From Bacillota bacterium (GTDB taxonomy: Bacteria > Bacillota > Clostridia > Lachnospirales > Lachnospiraceae), in assembly GCA_023386815.1 (NCBI GenBank), contig JAEWIZ010000025.1, forward strand, positions 45,772-109,771: 64,000 nucleotides of DNA, given 5' to 3'. Made by a program: the position numbers and the translations under genes. The first letter of the stretch is position 1. Each line of letters begins with the position of its first letter. Under the pieces are notes generated by a model. It saw only the letters and a list, made by a program, of their open reading frames with translations. It had not been told where the DNA came from and did not search any database. This document shows, one piece after another, positions 36,143-43,099 of this stretch.

Positions 36143-36301
36143 TTATTCAAAATATTCTGTTATAACAGCTAAATCGTCTTTAAACTTGATACTGACTTTT
36201 TTTGGACGCCTAGAAAAAATTTTATGTAATATATATACGCATGTTCCACAAAAAAGAGCAACTTTAATCAAGTCAAAGATCTGAACGAGGATAACATCCA
36301 T
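36143..36301 (-). CDS. 52-residue predicted single-span membrane peptide, antisense to phage operon
   Basis: The 430-base AT-rich gap 36086-36518 holds this minus-strand ORF (ATG at 36301, TAA at 36143). It has GGAAGTGAGG upstream and a candidate promoter TTGCTA-17-TATCTA (36398-36370). The peptide has a hydrophobic N-terminal span (V-I-L-V-Q-I-F-D-L-I-K-V-A-L-F) followed by an R-R-P-K-K anchor and an acidic tail. The layout resembles small membrane toxins, but there is no family match I can name. Confidence 0.45.
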   Translation of the reverse strand: MDVILVQIFDLIKVALFCGTCVYILHKIFSRRPKKVSIKFKDDLAVITEYFE

Positions 36302-36450
36302 TAGTCCTCACTTCCTTTCTTTGCTTATTTAATTCATATTGATTCAATTGCGTAGCACCTCTTCTGGTCTAGATACGATTTGAATGACGAAGTAGCAAAT
36401 CATACCTAAAAGAAAATTCGTATAACATATCACAAAAATATTATATAGCA

Positions 36451-36471
36451 TTATTTACCATATGTAAATAA
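36451..36471. repeat. Inverted repeat in AT-rich gap
   Basis: TTATTTAC and GTAAATAA flank CATAT. A GTAAATAAATA copy follows at about 36486. Operator-like, upstream of the minus-strand membrane peptide. Confidence 0.45.
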
Positions 36472-36519
36472 ATAATTTTAAGCAGTAAATAAATATAAAT
36501 CAAGGAGGTTAATATCGTA

Positions 36520-36847
36520 TGAAAAATACATTGCTGATCCGAACAAATGGAGAAGTAAACATGTGGTAACCTGGGAGGAGCAATACGGACCGGTACCGAA
36601 TGGACATGTTTTAATTTTCGGAAATGGCAACAAACTCGACCTTAGTCTCGATAATCTATTGTTGGTATCCAGGGCTCAGCTGGCGGTATTAAACAAGCAT
36701 AAACTGATTCAGAATGATGTAGAGCTGACGCATACAGCGATTGCGATAGCGGATGTTAAGATTAAGATTGGACAGAAGCAGAAACAGGCTAAGGAAAGCA
36801 GGAAGAGAGAAAGACGAGCGAAAGGAGCGATTAGATGCAGAGAATAG
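36520..36847 (+). pseudogene. Decayed HNH endonuclease
   Basis: Residues encoded from about 36522 read E-K-Y-I-A-D-P-N-K-W-R-S-K-H-V-V-T-W-E-E, then G-P-V-P-N-G-H-V and D-N-L-L-L-V-S-R, the C-terminal half of phage HNH enzymes. The strong GGAGG and ATG at 36520 are in another frame and stop after 16 codons. The homologous frame has only GTG at 36563, inside the domain. The N-terminal part is missing. It is probably a frameshifted remnant, although a short protein from GTG 36563 remains possible. Confidence 0.65.
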
Positions 36848-37008
36848 TGTATACCGTTGAGGTTGACGAGGAGTTTTATGGACTTGAGTTCTTTCAGGAT
36901 CTTTTGGATGACACCACCAGAGAGGAATTAGGCTGCAGCGTGATCAGGAGCAAGCTTGAGACATCGGATGAGGTTTGTGAGAATGGCGAATGGGAGGATG
37001 AAGAATGA
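36835..37008 (+). CDS. 57-residue acidic hypothetical protein
   Basis: ATG 36835 follows AAAGGAG and overlaps the HNH remnant. The TGA at 37006-37008 overlaps the next start (ATGA). The peptide is strongly acidic (M-Q-R-I-V-Y-T-V-E-V-D-E-E-F, ending in several Glu). It is well placed by coupling on both sides; function unknown. Confidence 0.6.
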   Translation: MQRIVYTVEVDEEFYGLEFFQDLLDDTTREELGCSVIRSKLETSDEVCENGEWEDEE

Positions 37009-37400
37009 GCAAGAGCGCAAAAGAAGCAATGTTCTACCGTAACCAAGGAATCTTATCCGCCCTCGATACAGTTAAGACAGGTGGGATTGAAGCCTTGGAG
37101 CGTAAGGTTGAATTCTACAACATTACCGGAATTTCTATGCTGCCAGCAAAGCATGAAGATGAATACATAATCTATAAACTCAGTGAGCATGCCACCGAGG
37201 TAGCTATCGCATTCGCATTAACGACCCTTATGGATGAATTCAGCTTTAGCCGGTACCAGCTTGAGAAGTTCAAGAAATCATTTGATGCTAAGGTATTTGA
37301 GGTACTGAACAGTGGAAACATGGATCAGTCCATGGCCGATCAGGTGGACATGCTGGCTAGGGAGGCGGGAATTGATGTGGTGATCCCGGATGTTAAGTAA
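37005..37400 (+). CDS. Hypothetical phage protein
   Basis: This 131-residue protein is translationally coupled to the preceding ORF. It is predominantly helical. I see no motif; many phages of this type carry an unassigned protein at this place before the late regulator. Confidence 0.7.
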   Translation: MSKSAKEAMFYRNQGILSALDTVKTGGIEALERKVEFYNITGISMLPAKHEDEYIIYKLSEHATEVAIAFALTTLMDEFSFSRYQLEKFKKSFDAKVFEVLNSGNMDQSMADQVDMLAREAGIDVVIPDVK

Positions 37401-37444
37401 GGATTTAGCTAAGTAAGAAATTGGTGTACATTGACAATTAAATA

Positions 37445-37473
37445 TTGATAGTTGGTACTAGCGGGTATACAAT
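37445..37473 (+). promoter_or_regulatory. Promoter of the 37.5 kb accessory gene
   Basis: TTGATA (37445-37450), 17 bases, TACAAT (37468-37473). A second TTGACA lies at about 37430. Confidence 0.55.
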
Positions 37474-37504
37474 ATTCTTATTAAAATGCCAAGGAGTAAA
37501 TAAT

Positions 37505-38131
37505 ATGAATCATGTGATGGAATTTGCGGGATTAATTGGCGGCATAGGAGCCATAATAGTTGCCGTTGCTTCTTTTGCTTCTAAAATATGGGCTGATTGG
37601 TTTATGAAGAAAAAAACTGCTGAATATGATAAACAGTTTGAATACTATAAAAATAGTCTAGAATTAGAAAGAGAAAAGTATAAAGCATTACATGAACAAG
37701 TAATACATAAGGACAAAACACTGTTTGATACAGAGTTTGAAATATATAAAGATATTTCTCCTAAACTTATTAACGCGGTTGACTCCATTACAAGATGGTT
37801 AACACTGGATCAATTAAGCGATGAGAGTCATGAAATATACATGCAAAGTATGAAAGAATTTAACGATACTTTTGCGAAATACGCCTTATTTATTGATAAA
37901 AACATTTTCAATCTTTTAAATGATTTTCAGTCTTTTCTTACAATAACAGAAATAAACATTGAATTTAATAGTAAAAAATATGATACGTACAGATATAATA
38001 AAAATAAAGAGGATAATTATTTTGATGTCTGGATGGAAATAGGCGATAAATCAAAAGAGATTATAAACAAAAAAGAAGAGGTGATTACTAAAGTAAGAGA
38101 GTACTTAAGGAATATAGCAACAATTAAATAA
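37505..38131 (+). CDS. Membrane-anchored coiled-coil protein (accessory)
   Basis: ATG 37505 follows AGGAG. The 208-residue protein has one N-terminal membrane span (about 7-27, Gly/Ile/Val-rich). A long charged helix follows (about 33-70, likely coiled coil), then a helical domain rich in Asp, Lys and Tyr. It is more AT-rich than its neighbours and is framed by its own promoter and terminator, so it looks like a separately acquired moron. Superinfection exclusion or host defence is an inference from architecture and place only. Confidence 0.7.
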   Translation: MNHVMEFAGLIGGIGAIIVAVASFASKIWADWFMKKKTAEYDKQFEYYKNSLELEREKYKALHEQVIHKDKTLFDTEFEIYKDISPKLINAVDSITRWLTLDQLSDESHEIYMQSMKEFNDTFAKYALFIDKNIFNLLNDFQSFLTITEINIEFNSKKYDTYRYNKNKEDNYFDVWMEIGDKSKEIINKKEEVITKVREYLRNIATIK

Positions 38132-38144
38132 ACGCATCTACAGC

Positions 38145-38180
38145 ACTACCAACTAACAATATCTAGTTGGTAGTTTTTTA
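38145..38180 (+). terminator. Terminator of the 37.5 kb accessory gene
   Basis: ACTACCAACTA (38145-38155) and TAGTTGGTAGT (38164-38174) form an 11-bp stem followed by TTTTTT. Confidence 0.9.
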
Positions 38181-38241
38181 TTGAATTGAAATTTTAATAA
38201 ATAAAAGTGTGTCCGATATGCCGGACAAGAAGGAGATTAAG

Positions 38242-38862
38242 ATGAGTGAGCTAATAAAAGAATGGGATAAGCACGTAATAGAAGGCAATAGAATTAGTCG
38301 TGATCTGGAGAGTTTTGATGGAGTTATGAAAATTGCTGAGCTGCCTGAAAGTAAAGTTGCTCTGTATGTCAACGGAGGTACAACCTACATAGATACGGTT
38401 CTTCCGGAAGAAGTCATGGGAGTACTGAAGACTATAGTAACTAATCAGCTGGTAGATATCCGAACCAGGAAGGAAACCGAATTAAAGAAACATATGAACG
38501 CTTGGAAGCCAGCAAACATTAATCCGGAATTTGAAGCAGCTGTCAAAGAAATGGAGCAACAGGGTAAGGCTAAGCCAGATCCAATCGAAGAGAAACTCGG
38601 GGAGATCCTGAAGAAAGAAGAGGATAAGCTAGGACAGCCGGTTGAGGAGTCCAAGCCATTAACAGCTGACGAGATCCTTCGTCAGAACATTGATACGGTC
38701 AAAAAGCTGTATGAGGATGAATCAATTACCGTCAGTACGATTGCTTCTAGATTTGGAGTGAGGAAACAGGATGTTTATTCCTTCGCATCAAAGAATCATT
38801 TCACTCGAATCAAGAAACCTTCAGGTTTTCTGGATTCCACACAAAGAAGGGAGCGTCCCTAA
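38242..38862 (+). CDS. Phage protein with C-terminal HTH-like segment
   Basis: ATG 38242 follows AAGGAG; a longer frame starts at 38209. The 206-residue protein has a helical N-terminal half and a Lys/Glu-rich linker. The C-terminal segment S-I-T-V-S-T-I-A-S-R-F-G-V-R-K-Q-D-V-Y-S-F-A resembles a helix-turn-helix. Possibly a regulator in the middle region. Confidence 0.65.
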   Translation: MSELIKEWDKHVIEGNRISRDLESFDGVMKIAELPESKVALYVNGGTTYIDTVLPEEVMGVLKTIVTNQLVDIRTRKETELKKHMNAWKPANINPEFEAAVKEMEQQGKAKPDPIEEKLGEILKKEEDKLGQPVEESKPLTADEILRQNIDTVKKLYEDESITVSTIASRFGVRKQDVYSFASKNHFTRIKKPSGFLDSTQRRERP

Positions 38863-38902
38863 AAAGCCTAATCTAAGTACTACCAGAACAAAGAAGGTAA
38901 TA

Positions 38903-39058
38903 ATGGCTGATATGGAAGAGTGTCCGGTATGTAGTAAAGGAATCTCCTTCATAGCCGTAAGCCGTAGTGATTGGACATATAAGATTAAACCTAAGAAGGG
39001 ATCCACGAAATATTATTGCGGATATAACCATTGGAGGCAGGATGGAGGAGGGAAGTGA
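38903..39058 (+). CDS. Small Cys-containing phage protein
   Basis: ATG 38903 follows AAGAAGGTAATA. The 51-residue protein has C-P-V-C near its start and a later Y-Y-C-G, suggesting a degenerate zinc ribbon. It overlaps the late regulator gene. Confidence 0.55.
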   Translation: MADMEECPVCSKGISFIAVSRSDWTYKIKPKKGSTKYYCGYNHWRQDGGGK

Positions 39059-39500
39059 TTATTTGACAGAACAGGATTTAAGGCAATACAGGATTCTCCT
39101 CAGGGAAATAGACAACCAAGAGAAACGCATAGATATCTTATGTAGCAAGGAAGTGCCCGTTGTTGCTGGTAAAGTAAAGGCTTCTACCAAGAGTTTTCCA
39201 TACACTGAAATCAGGGTTGGAGTACAGATGGAAGATCCGGTCATTTCCTCTGAGATAGATAAGCTAATTGCCCAAAAGCAGCGTCGTATTGAAGAGTGTT
39301 GGAAGCAAATACATAAGATTGAGGATTTTATTTCGGGGATCCAGGATAGCGAGTTGCGGCAGATTTTCGAGCATCGGTACATAGATGGACTTAAGCTTCG
39401 GGAGATTGGAAAGCTATTAAACATGGACTTTACTGGCATAAGCAGAAAAATAACTGCATATTTGGGTAAGTTTCAAACAAATCAACAAAATCTATGTTAA
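39042..39500 (+). CDS. Sigma-70 region-4-like late regulator (ArpU/RinA type)
   Basis: ATG 39042 (GGAGGCAGG) or TTG 39063 (GGAGGAGGG) could be the start; both give about 145-152 residues. A coiled N-terminal half is followed by a region-4-like HTH (R-Q-I-F-E-H-R-Y-I-D-G-L-K-L-R-E-I-G-K-L-L-N-M-D as motif pieces). Proteins like this sit just before terminase genes and activate the late operon of Firmicutes phages. Confidence 0.82.
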   Translation: MEEGSDYLTEQDLRQYRILLREIDNQEKRIDILCSKEVPVVAGKVKASTKSFPYTEIRVGVQMEDPVISSEIDKLIAQKQRRIEECWKQIHKIEDFISGIQDSELRQIFEHRYIDGLKLREIGKLLNMDFTGISRKITAYLGKFQTNQQNLC

Positions 39501-39541
39501 AATTTAAGATGAGGAAGTTGCCAGAAGGTGACCTCCAGACG

Positions 39542-39567
39542 GCCACCAGGTGTTATAGTCTGGTGGC
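39542..39567 (+). other. Perfect 8-bp hairpin downstream of the late regulator
   Basis: GCCACCAG (39542-39549) pairs with CTGGTGGC (39560-39567). No T run follows, so it may be a late-promoter or RNA regulatory structure rather than a terminator. The palindrome AGGTGACCT lies just upstream. The rest of the 270-base gap holds the terminator module below and an AT-rich promoter-like stretch. Confidence 0.45.
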
Positions 39568-39586
39568 TGATTTCCGTCATAATGAT

Positions 39587-39647
39587 GGATCTCCCCTCAT
39601 TTGATCCCCTTGATAAAGGCATTTGGTTTCGGCTGAGTGCCTTTTTA
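39587..39647 (+). repeat. Terminator module, copy A
   Basis: GGATCTCCC, then ATCCCCTTGATAAAGGCA, ending in AAAGGCA...TGCCTTTTT. It is homologous to copy B at 41017-41085, which lies on the other side of the discoidin gene. Confidence 0.75.
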
Positions 39648-39770
39648 TGCAAAAGTATAATTATACCATGTAAATTTTTAGAATTACAGACTGGTAAATT
39701 TTAGTTTTATCTATAGAATTCTAAGAGTATATATACAACAAGCTTAAACTCATATCAAGGGAGGATACAA

Positions 39771-40883
39771 ATGAGAAATTTCAAAAAAGTAATTGGTTTT
39801 TTAGTTTTTATGTTTGTTATTGTTTTAGCCGTTCCTTCTGTAGCTTCAGCAGCAGAACAACAGTATACGGAGAATTTAATACCAGCTATGACAAGCAATA
39901 CGTCACCAAGTGGAGTTGCTAGTGCAAGTAGTTTTTATAATGATTCAAATGGTTGGTATCATCCAGCGTGGTATGCTTTTGATCATACTAATAATTCAAC
40001 TGGAAATGGATGGATTTCCAGCAATTTTTCTACAACAGGCTGGCTAGAGTATGATTTTGCTAAAGAAGAATGTATTGCCAAATATACAATTATTTCCAGA
40101 AACCCAGTTTATGACATAAAAGAATTGCCTAAAAATTGGACATTTGAAGCGTTTGATGAAATTGCTAATGAATGGAAAGTATTAGATACACAAATCAATA
40201 TTACAGACTGGACAAATAATGTTAAAAAAGAATTTACATTTTCAAATAATAAACAATACCATAAATATAGAATAAACATTACAGCAAATAATGGAAATGC
40301 CAATGTTGTAGTCATTGGTGAGCTTGAAATGATGGCATCACTTACACCACAAATAGCTGCACCAGTTAATCTTACCGCAGTAGCAGGAGATGCTAAAATT
40401 AATTTAACTTGGAACGCAGTTAGTGGTGCAACTAGCTATAATATTAAACGTTCTACAACTGCGGGAGGTCCATACACGACAATTTCATCCGCAACTGGAT
40501 CTGCAACTACATATACTGATACAGGATTAACAAATGGAACAACATATTATTATGTCGTAACTGCGGCAACATCAAACGGAGAAAGCGGTAATTCTAACGA
40601 GGTATCTGCCACACCTATCGCCACAACTGACCCTTCAACTGTAACAGGTAATAGAGCTATTTTAGTCATATCGTTTATCAATGGTAAAGAGAAGGAATAT
40701 GATCTATCCGCTATGGAAATTGATAAGTTTGTTAATTGGTATGATGGTAGATCAGAAGGTTTGGGAAAATCATATTTTACAATACAAAAACATAGTAATG
40801 TGAAACCATTCATTGGCAGAAAAGAATATATCAAATTTGAAAACATAGAAAGCTTTGAAATCAAGGATTATAATGATAATTAA
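39771..40883 (+). CDS. Secreted discoidin (F5/8C)-like plus fibronectin type III protein
   Basis: This 370-residue protein has a Sec signal peptide (F-K-K-V then a hydrophobic core and A-S-A-A, cleavage near residue 28). A discoidin-like beta domain follows (about 35-190; A-W-Y-A-F-D-H-T, W-I-S-S-N-F, W-L-E-Y-D-F). A fibronectin type III domain comes next (about 197-282; P-V-N-L-T-A-V-A-G-D, Y-Y-Y-V-V-T-A) and a C-terminal region of about 80 residues. AAGGGAGG precedes the ATG. It resembles cell-surface adhesion or carbohydrate-binding proteins, not phage morphogenesis, so it is likely a lysogenic-conversion gene. Confidence 0.85.
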   Translation: MRNFKKVIGFLVFMFVIVLAVPSVASAAEQQYTENLIPAMTSNTSPSGVASASSFYNDSNGWYHPAWYAFDHTNNSTGNGWISSNFSTTGWLEYDFAKEECIAKYTIISRNPVYDIKELPKNWTFEAFDEIANEWKVLDTQINITDWTNNVKKEFTFSNNKQYHKYRINITANNGNANVVVIGELEMMASLTPQIAAPVNLTAVAGDAKINLTWNAVSGATSYNIKRSTTAGGPYTTISSATGSATTYTDTGLTNGTTYYYVVTAATSNGESGNSNEVSATPIATTDPSTVTGNRAILVISFINGKEKEYDLSAMEIDKFVNWYDGRSEGLGKSYFTIQKHSNVKPFIGRKEYIKFENIESFEIKDYNDN

Positions 40884-40896
40884 ATATATAGGTTAT

Positions 40897-40926
40897 GGCA
40901 TCGTCTAATATGGCGGTGCCTTTTTC
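40897..40926 (+). terminator. Terminator after the discoidin gene
   Basis: GGCATCG (40897-40903) and CGGTGCC (40914-40920), then TTTTT. The stem sequence recurs at 42455-42490. Confidence 0.85.
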
Positions 40927-40928
40927 AT

Positions 40929-41000
40929 GGAACCGTAGCTCAATAGGGCAGAGCATAGACCGTATGCTAACGGATGCAGGTTCGAAGCCTGCCGGTTCCC
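40929..41000 (+). tRNA. tRNA-like element with aberrant anticodon arm
   Basis: Acceptor GGAACCG pairs with CGGTTCC. The D arm is GCTC/GAGC, and the T arm GCAGG-TTCGAAG-CCTGC is canonical. Between D and T arms only 21 bases remain, and no 5-bp/7-base anticodon arm forms. The best fold is CCGT-ATGCTA-ACGG, or an alternative GCATA/TATGC stem. It may be a degenerate tRNA or a tRNA mimic. No isotype is assigned. Confidence 0.6.
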
Positions 41001-41016
41001 TTCCCTCACAAGAGAG

Positions 41017-41085
41017 GGATCTCCCTTATTTAATCCCCTTGATAAAGGCACCTGAAGCTTGGACTTCGTAGGGTGCCTTTTTTGT
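41017..41085 (+). repeat. Terminator module, copy B
   Basis: It matches copy A over GGATCTCCC and ATCCCCTTGATAAAGGCA, with a different loop, and ends GGTGCCTTTTTT. Confidence 0.75.
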
Positions 41086-41122
41086 AAAAACCAAATTTCA
41101 TTAACCAAACAACTTTTTGTAG

Positions 41123-41151
41123 TTGCGGAAATTTGGGATATCATGTATAAT
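41123..41151 (+). promoter_or_regulatory. Promoter of the SDH-protease cassette
   Basis: TTGCGG (41123-41128), 17 bases, TATAAT (41146-41151) preceded by TG. Confidence 0.7.
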
Positions 41152-41181
41152 TATGGCAACAAATACAAGAGGGGTGTAACA

Positions 41182-42177
41182 ATGTTTGCCGAAAGACTTG
41201 AATTATATAAAAAAATTGAAGAGGCGCGCGATTCTAAACTTATAGTTTATATTACCAGTGATAGGCAAGGTATGGAAGCACAAATAGGGAACGACGTAAC
41301 AGAATACCTGATTGAGCACCTAGACAAGATAGGAATCCAAAAAAAAATATCTTTATTGCTACATACCAATGGCGGAAGCACTATTGCAGCTTGGAATATT
41401 GTAAATTTAGTTAGACAATTTTGTGATACGTTCGAGGTTATTGTACCTGCTAAAGCACGTAGTGCAGGAACGTTAATGTGCTTAGGAGCCAATAATATAG
41501 TAATGACAAAACAAGCAATACTTGGGCCAATAGACCCAAGTGTAAATACACCATTAAACCCACAAATAGTAGGTGCAGGACCGCAAGCTCGATTACCCGT
41601 TAGTGTGGAAGCAATTAAAGGATTTTTAGAACTAGCAAAACATGAATTAAACATTAAGGATGATATGGCTTTGGCTAACATATTTAATACTCTGGCAGAC
41701 AAAGTACATCCATTAGTTCTTGGAGAAGTTTATCGAGCTATTGGACAAATTCAAATGTTAGCAGAAAAGCTACTTAAAAATCAAGTTACGGATAAGAAAA
41801 AAATTAAAGAAATAATTTCGTTTTTATGTAGCGAATCAGGGAGTCATGACTATACTATTAATAGACGGGAAGCAAAAAATATGGGTTTAAACATTGAAAA
41901 ACCAAGTGAAGAGTTGTATAATATAATCAGAGATACATATGCTGATATCAAACAAGAACTTGAATTAAAGAGCCCGTATGATCCTGCAATCTACTTAGGA
42001 AGTCAACAAGCATGCGCTTACAGCTGCAAACGTGCATTAATTGAAAGTACACATGGAGGGACAGATGCTTTTGTTTCGGAAGGAATACTTACGAGAGTAC
42101 AGATTAATCAAAATCCGCCGCAACTAGGTATAAATGATCAGCGAAACTATGAAGGATGGAGGCATTATAATGGGTAG
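41182..42177 (+). CDS. SDH-family Clp-fold serine protease
   Basis: ATG 41182 follows GAGGGGTG and lies inside the transcript set by the 41123 promoter. The 331-residue protein has the Clp/crotonase fold pattern of SppA/serine-dehydrogenase-proteinase relatives. The oxyanion turn is H-T-N-G-G-S-T (about 61-67), the nucleophile region A-R-S-A-G-T-L-M (Ser94), and the conserved L-G-P-I-D-P (about 114-119) carries an Asp. The C-terminal half is helical. There is no signal peptide or membrane span, so it should be cytosolic. Capsid-maturation proteases normally sit beside portal and capsid genes; this one has its own promoter and terminator, so an accessory (defence or exclusion) role is inferred. 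Confidence 0.85.
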   Translation: MFAERLELYKKIEEARDSKLIVYITSDRQGMEAQIGNDVTEYLIEHLDKIGIQKKISLLLHTNGGSTIAAWNIVNLVRQFCDTFEVIVPAKARSAGTLMCLGANNIVMTKQAILGPIDPSVNTPLNPQIVGAGPQARLPVSVEAIKGFLELAKHELNIKDDMALANIFNTLADKVHPLVLGEVYRAIGQIQMLAEKLLKNQVTDKKKIKEIISFLCSESGSHDYTINRREAKNMGLNIEKPSEELYNIIRDTYADIKQELELKSPYDPAIYLGSQQACAYSCKRALIESTHGGTDAFVSEGILTRVQINQNPPQLGINDQRNYEGWRHYNG

Positions 42178-42340
42178 CGAAACAATAAACAATATCGTTT
42201 ATTTGGACTACAGAACAACTGCTACAGCGAGTACACAGTACGAGAATAGTGTAAAGCCGGAATCTTTAGCGAACATTATAAAAAACAATATACTAATTTA
42301 TAATGATACGATTATAATTGAAGAGAACAACTCTAAGTAG
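42170..42340 (+). CDS. 56-residue partner of the SDH protease
   Basis: ATG 42170 overlaps the protease stop by 8 bases and has GGAGG at 8-base spacing, so the two are coupled. The small protein is Asn/Ile/Thr-rich and acidic at the end, with no membrane span or Cys. It could be a regulator, inhibitor or substrate of the protease. No family is recognised. Confidence 0.7.
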   Translation: MGSETINNIVYLDYRTTATASTQYENSVKPESLANIIKNNILIYNDTIIIEENNSK

Positions 42341-42366
42341 GCACTTAAGTAAATATACGTAAATTT

Positions 42367-42395
42367 AGCACTCACTTTGGTGGGTGCTTTTCTTA
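42367..42395 (+). terminator. Terminator of the SDH-protease cassette
   Basis: AGCACTCAC (42367-42375) pairs with GTGGGTGCT (42380-42388), then TTTTCTT. Confidence 0.88.
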
Positions 42396-42454
42396 TACCC
42401 AAAACAAACATAATAGAGGTGAGTCTGTGGCATGAACAATGCAGATAGAGAAAA

Positions 42455-42490
42455 GGCATCGGAGACTTGATCTCGTAACGGTGCCTTTTT
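42455..42490 (+). terminator. Second plus-strand terminator
   Basis: GGCATCG (42455-42461) and CGGTGCC (42479-42485), with an inner GAGA/TCTC, then TTTTT. The stem is the same as in the terminator at 40897. Confidence 0.85.
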
Positions 42491-42504
42491 AACACAAAGA
42501 AAAA

Positions 42505-42535
42505 GACCAGTTGATCAGACCGGTCATTTTTTCTT
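42505..42535 (-). terminator. Bidirectional terminator of the opposing unit
   Basis: GACCAGT (42505-42511) and ACCGGTC (42519-42525) pair with one mismatch. T runs lie on both sides: TTTTTTCTTTT on plus, TTTTTCTTT on minus. Confidence 0.65.
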
Positions 42536-42551
42536 TTGGATTTGCTTGTCA

Positions 42552-42728
42552 TTATTTCTTGATGGCTGTAATAACTGCAAAGACTATGCAAGCGCCTATT
42601 ATGCAGAAAATTCCAGTGTCACAAGATGAAATTAAAGCTTGAAGCTTTGAAAAGATTGGCACAGTGAATGCACCAATAATGTACAAGCAGAAATCCCATA
42701 AAGTGTTTCCCGTTGATGGTCTCTTCAT
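42552..42728 (-). CDS. 58-residue two-span membrane protein, opposing late genes
   Basis: ATG at 42728 follows AAGGAG at 8-base spacing; TAA at 42554-42552. The protein has a short charged start, a first hydrophobic span (about 11-26), a short loop and a second span (about 39-55), ending in K-K. It is followed at once by a terminator. The antisense orientation to all surrounding late genes, a good ribosome site and its own terminator support a real gene. Immunity, exclusion or small-toxin roles are possible. Confidence 0.65.
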   Translation of the reverse strand: MKRPSTGNTLWDFCLYIIGAFTVPIFSKLQALISSCDTGIFCIIGACIVFAVITAIKK

Positions 42729-42778
42729 ATCAATTTCTCCTTAGTATTTATAGTGGATTTACAATTGCAATTAAGCAA

Positions 42779-42852
42779 CCTGCATCCCCGGAAATACATA
42801 ACGCTTTAATAACAAATATTTTATCTAGGTTATGTATTTCCGGGTATGCAGG
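42779..42852. repeat. Long inverted repeat, 24-base arms
   Basis: The left arm 42779-42802 (CCTGCAT, CC, CCGGAAATACATAAC) pairs with the right arm 42829-42852 (GTTATGTATTTCCGG, GT, ATGCAGG) at 22 of 24 positions, with a 26-base AT-rich loop. It lies in the transcript between the 20-aa and 58-aa minus-strand ORFs and has no T tail. Confidence 0.9.
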
Positions 42853-42959
42853 AGAGTAAAATCCGGAGAACATTAATTTGAAAATCAACGATATTAACAC
42901 TTTATATTGTTGGAATAGGATTAATCAAAGAAGAGAAATCAACGGGAAAACTATGAATG

Positions 42960-43022
42960 TCAACTTATGTATCGAGTCAATAAAATAGGTCGTACAATTC
43001 TGTACAGAAACGATCTTGCCAT
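42960..43022 (-). CDS. 20-residue basic peptide ORF (possible leader peptide)
   Basis: ATG at 43022 is preceded by AAAGGAGG with ideal spacing and ends TGA at 42962-42960. The peptide is basic and hydrophobic (M-A-R-S-F-L-Y-R-I-V-R-P). It could be a leader peptide controlling the downstream hairpin and membrane protein, or a small toxin. Confidence 0.45.
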   Translation of the reverse strand: MARSFLYRIVRPILLTRYIS

Positions 43023-43099
43023 AGTTCAAACCTCCTTTGAATGTATTCTCCTTCCAACATATGAGATATATGGTTGTTAATCCAAATATCCCTAGGAAT

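Noticed and set aside
36072..36284. 70-codon plus-strand ORF after the RusA-linked gene
   Set aside because: It has no good ribosome site of its own and lies in AT-rich sequence with a hairpin at its start. The opposite strand has a better-supported small ORF.
41059..41181. Longer N-terminus for the SDH protease
   Set aside because: It would start upstream of the predicted promoter and inside the terminator module; ATG 41182 has the ribosome site.
42990..43005. Short inverted repeat GTACA-ATTC-TGTAC
   Set aside because: It lies inside the 20-codon ORF, is short and isolated; likely chance.
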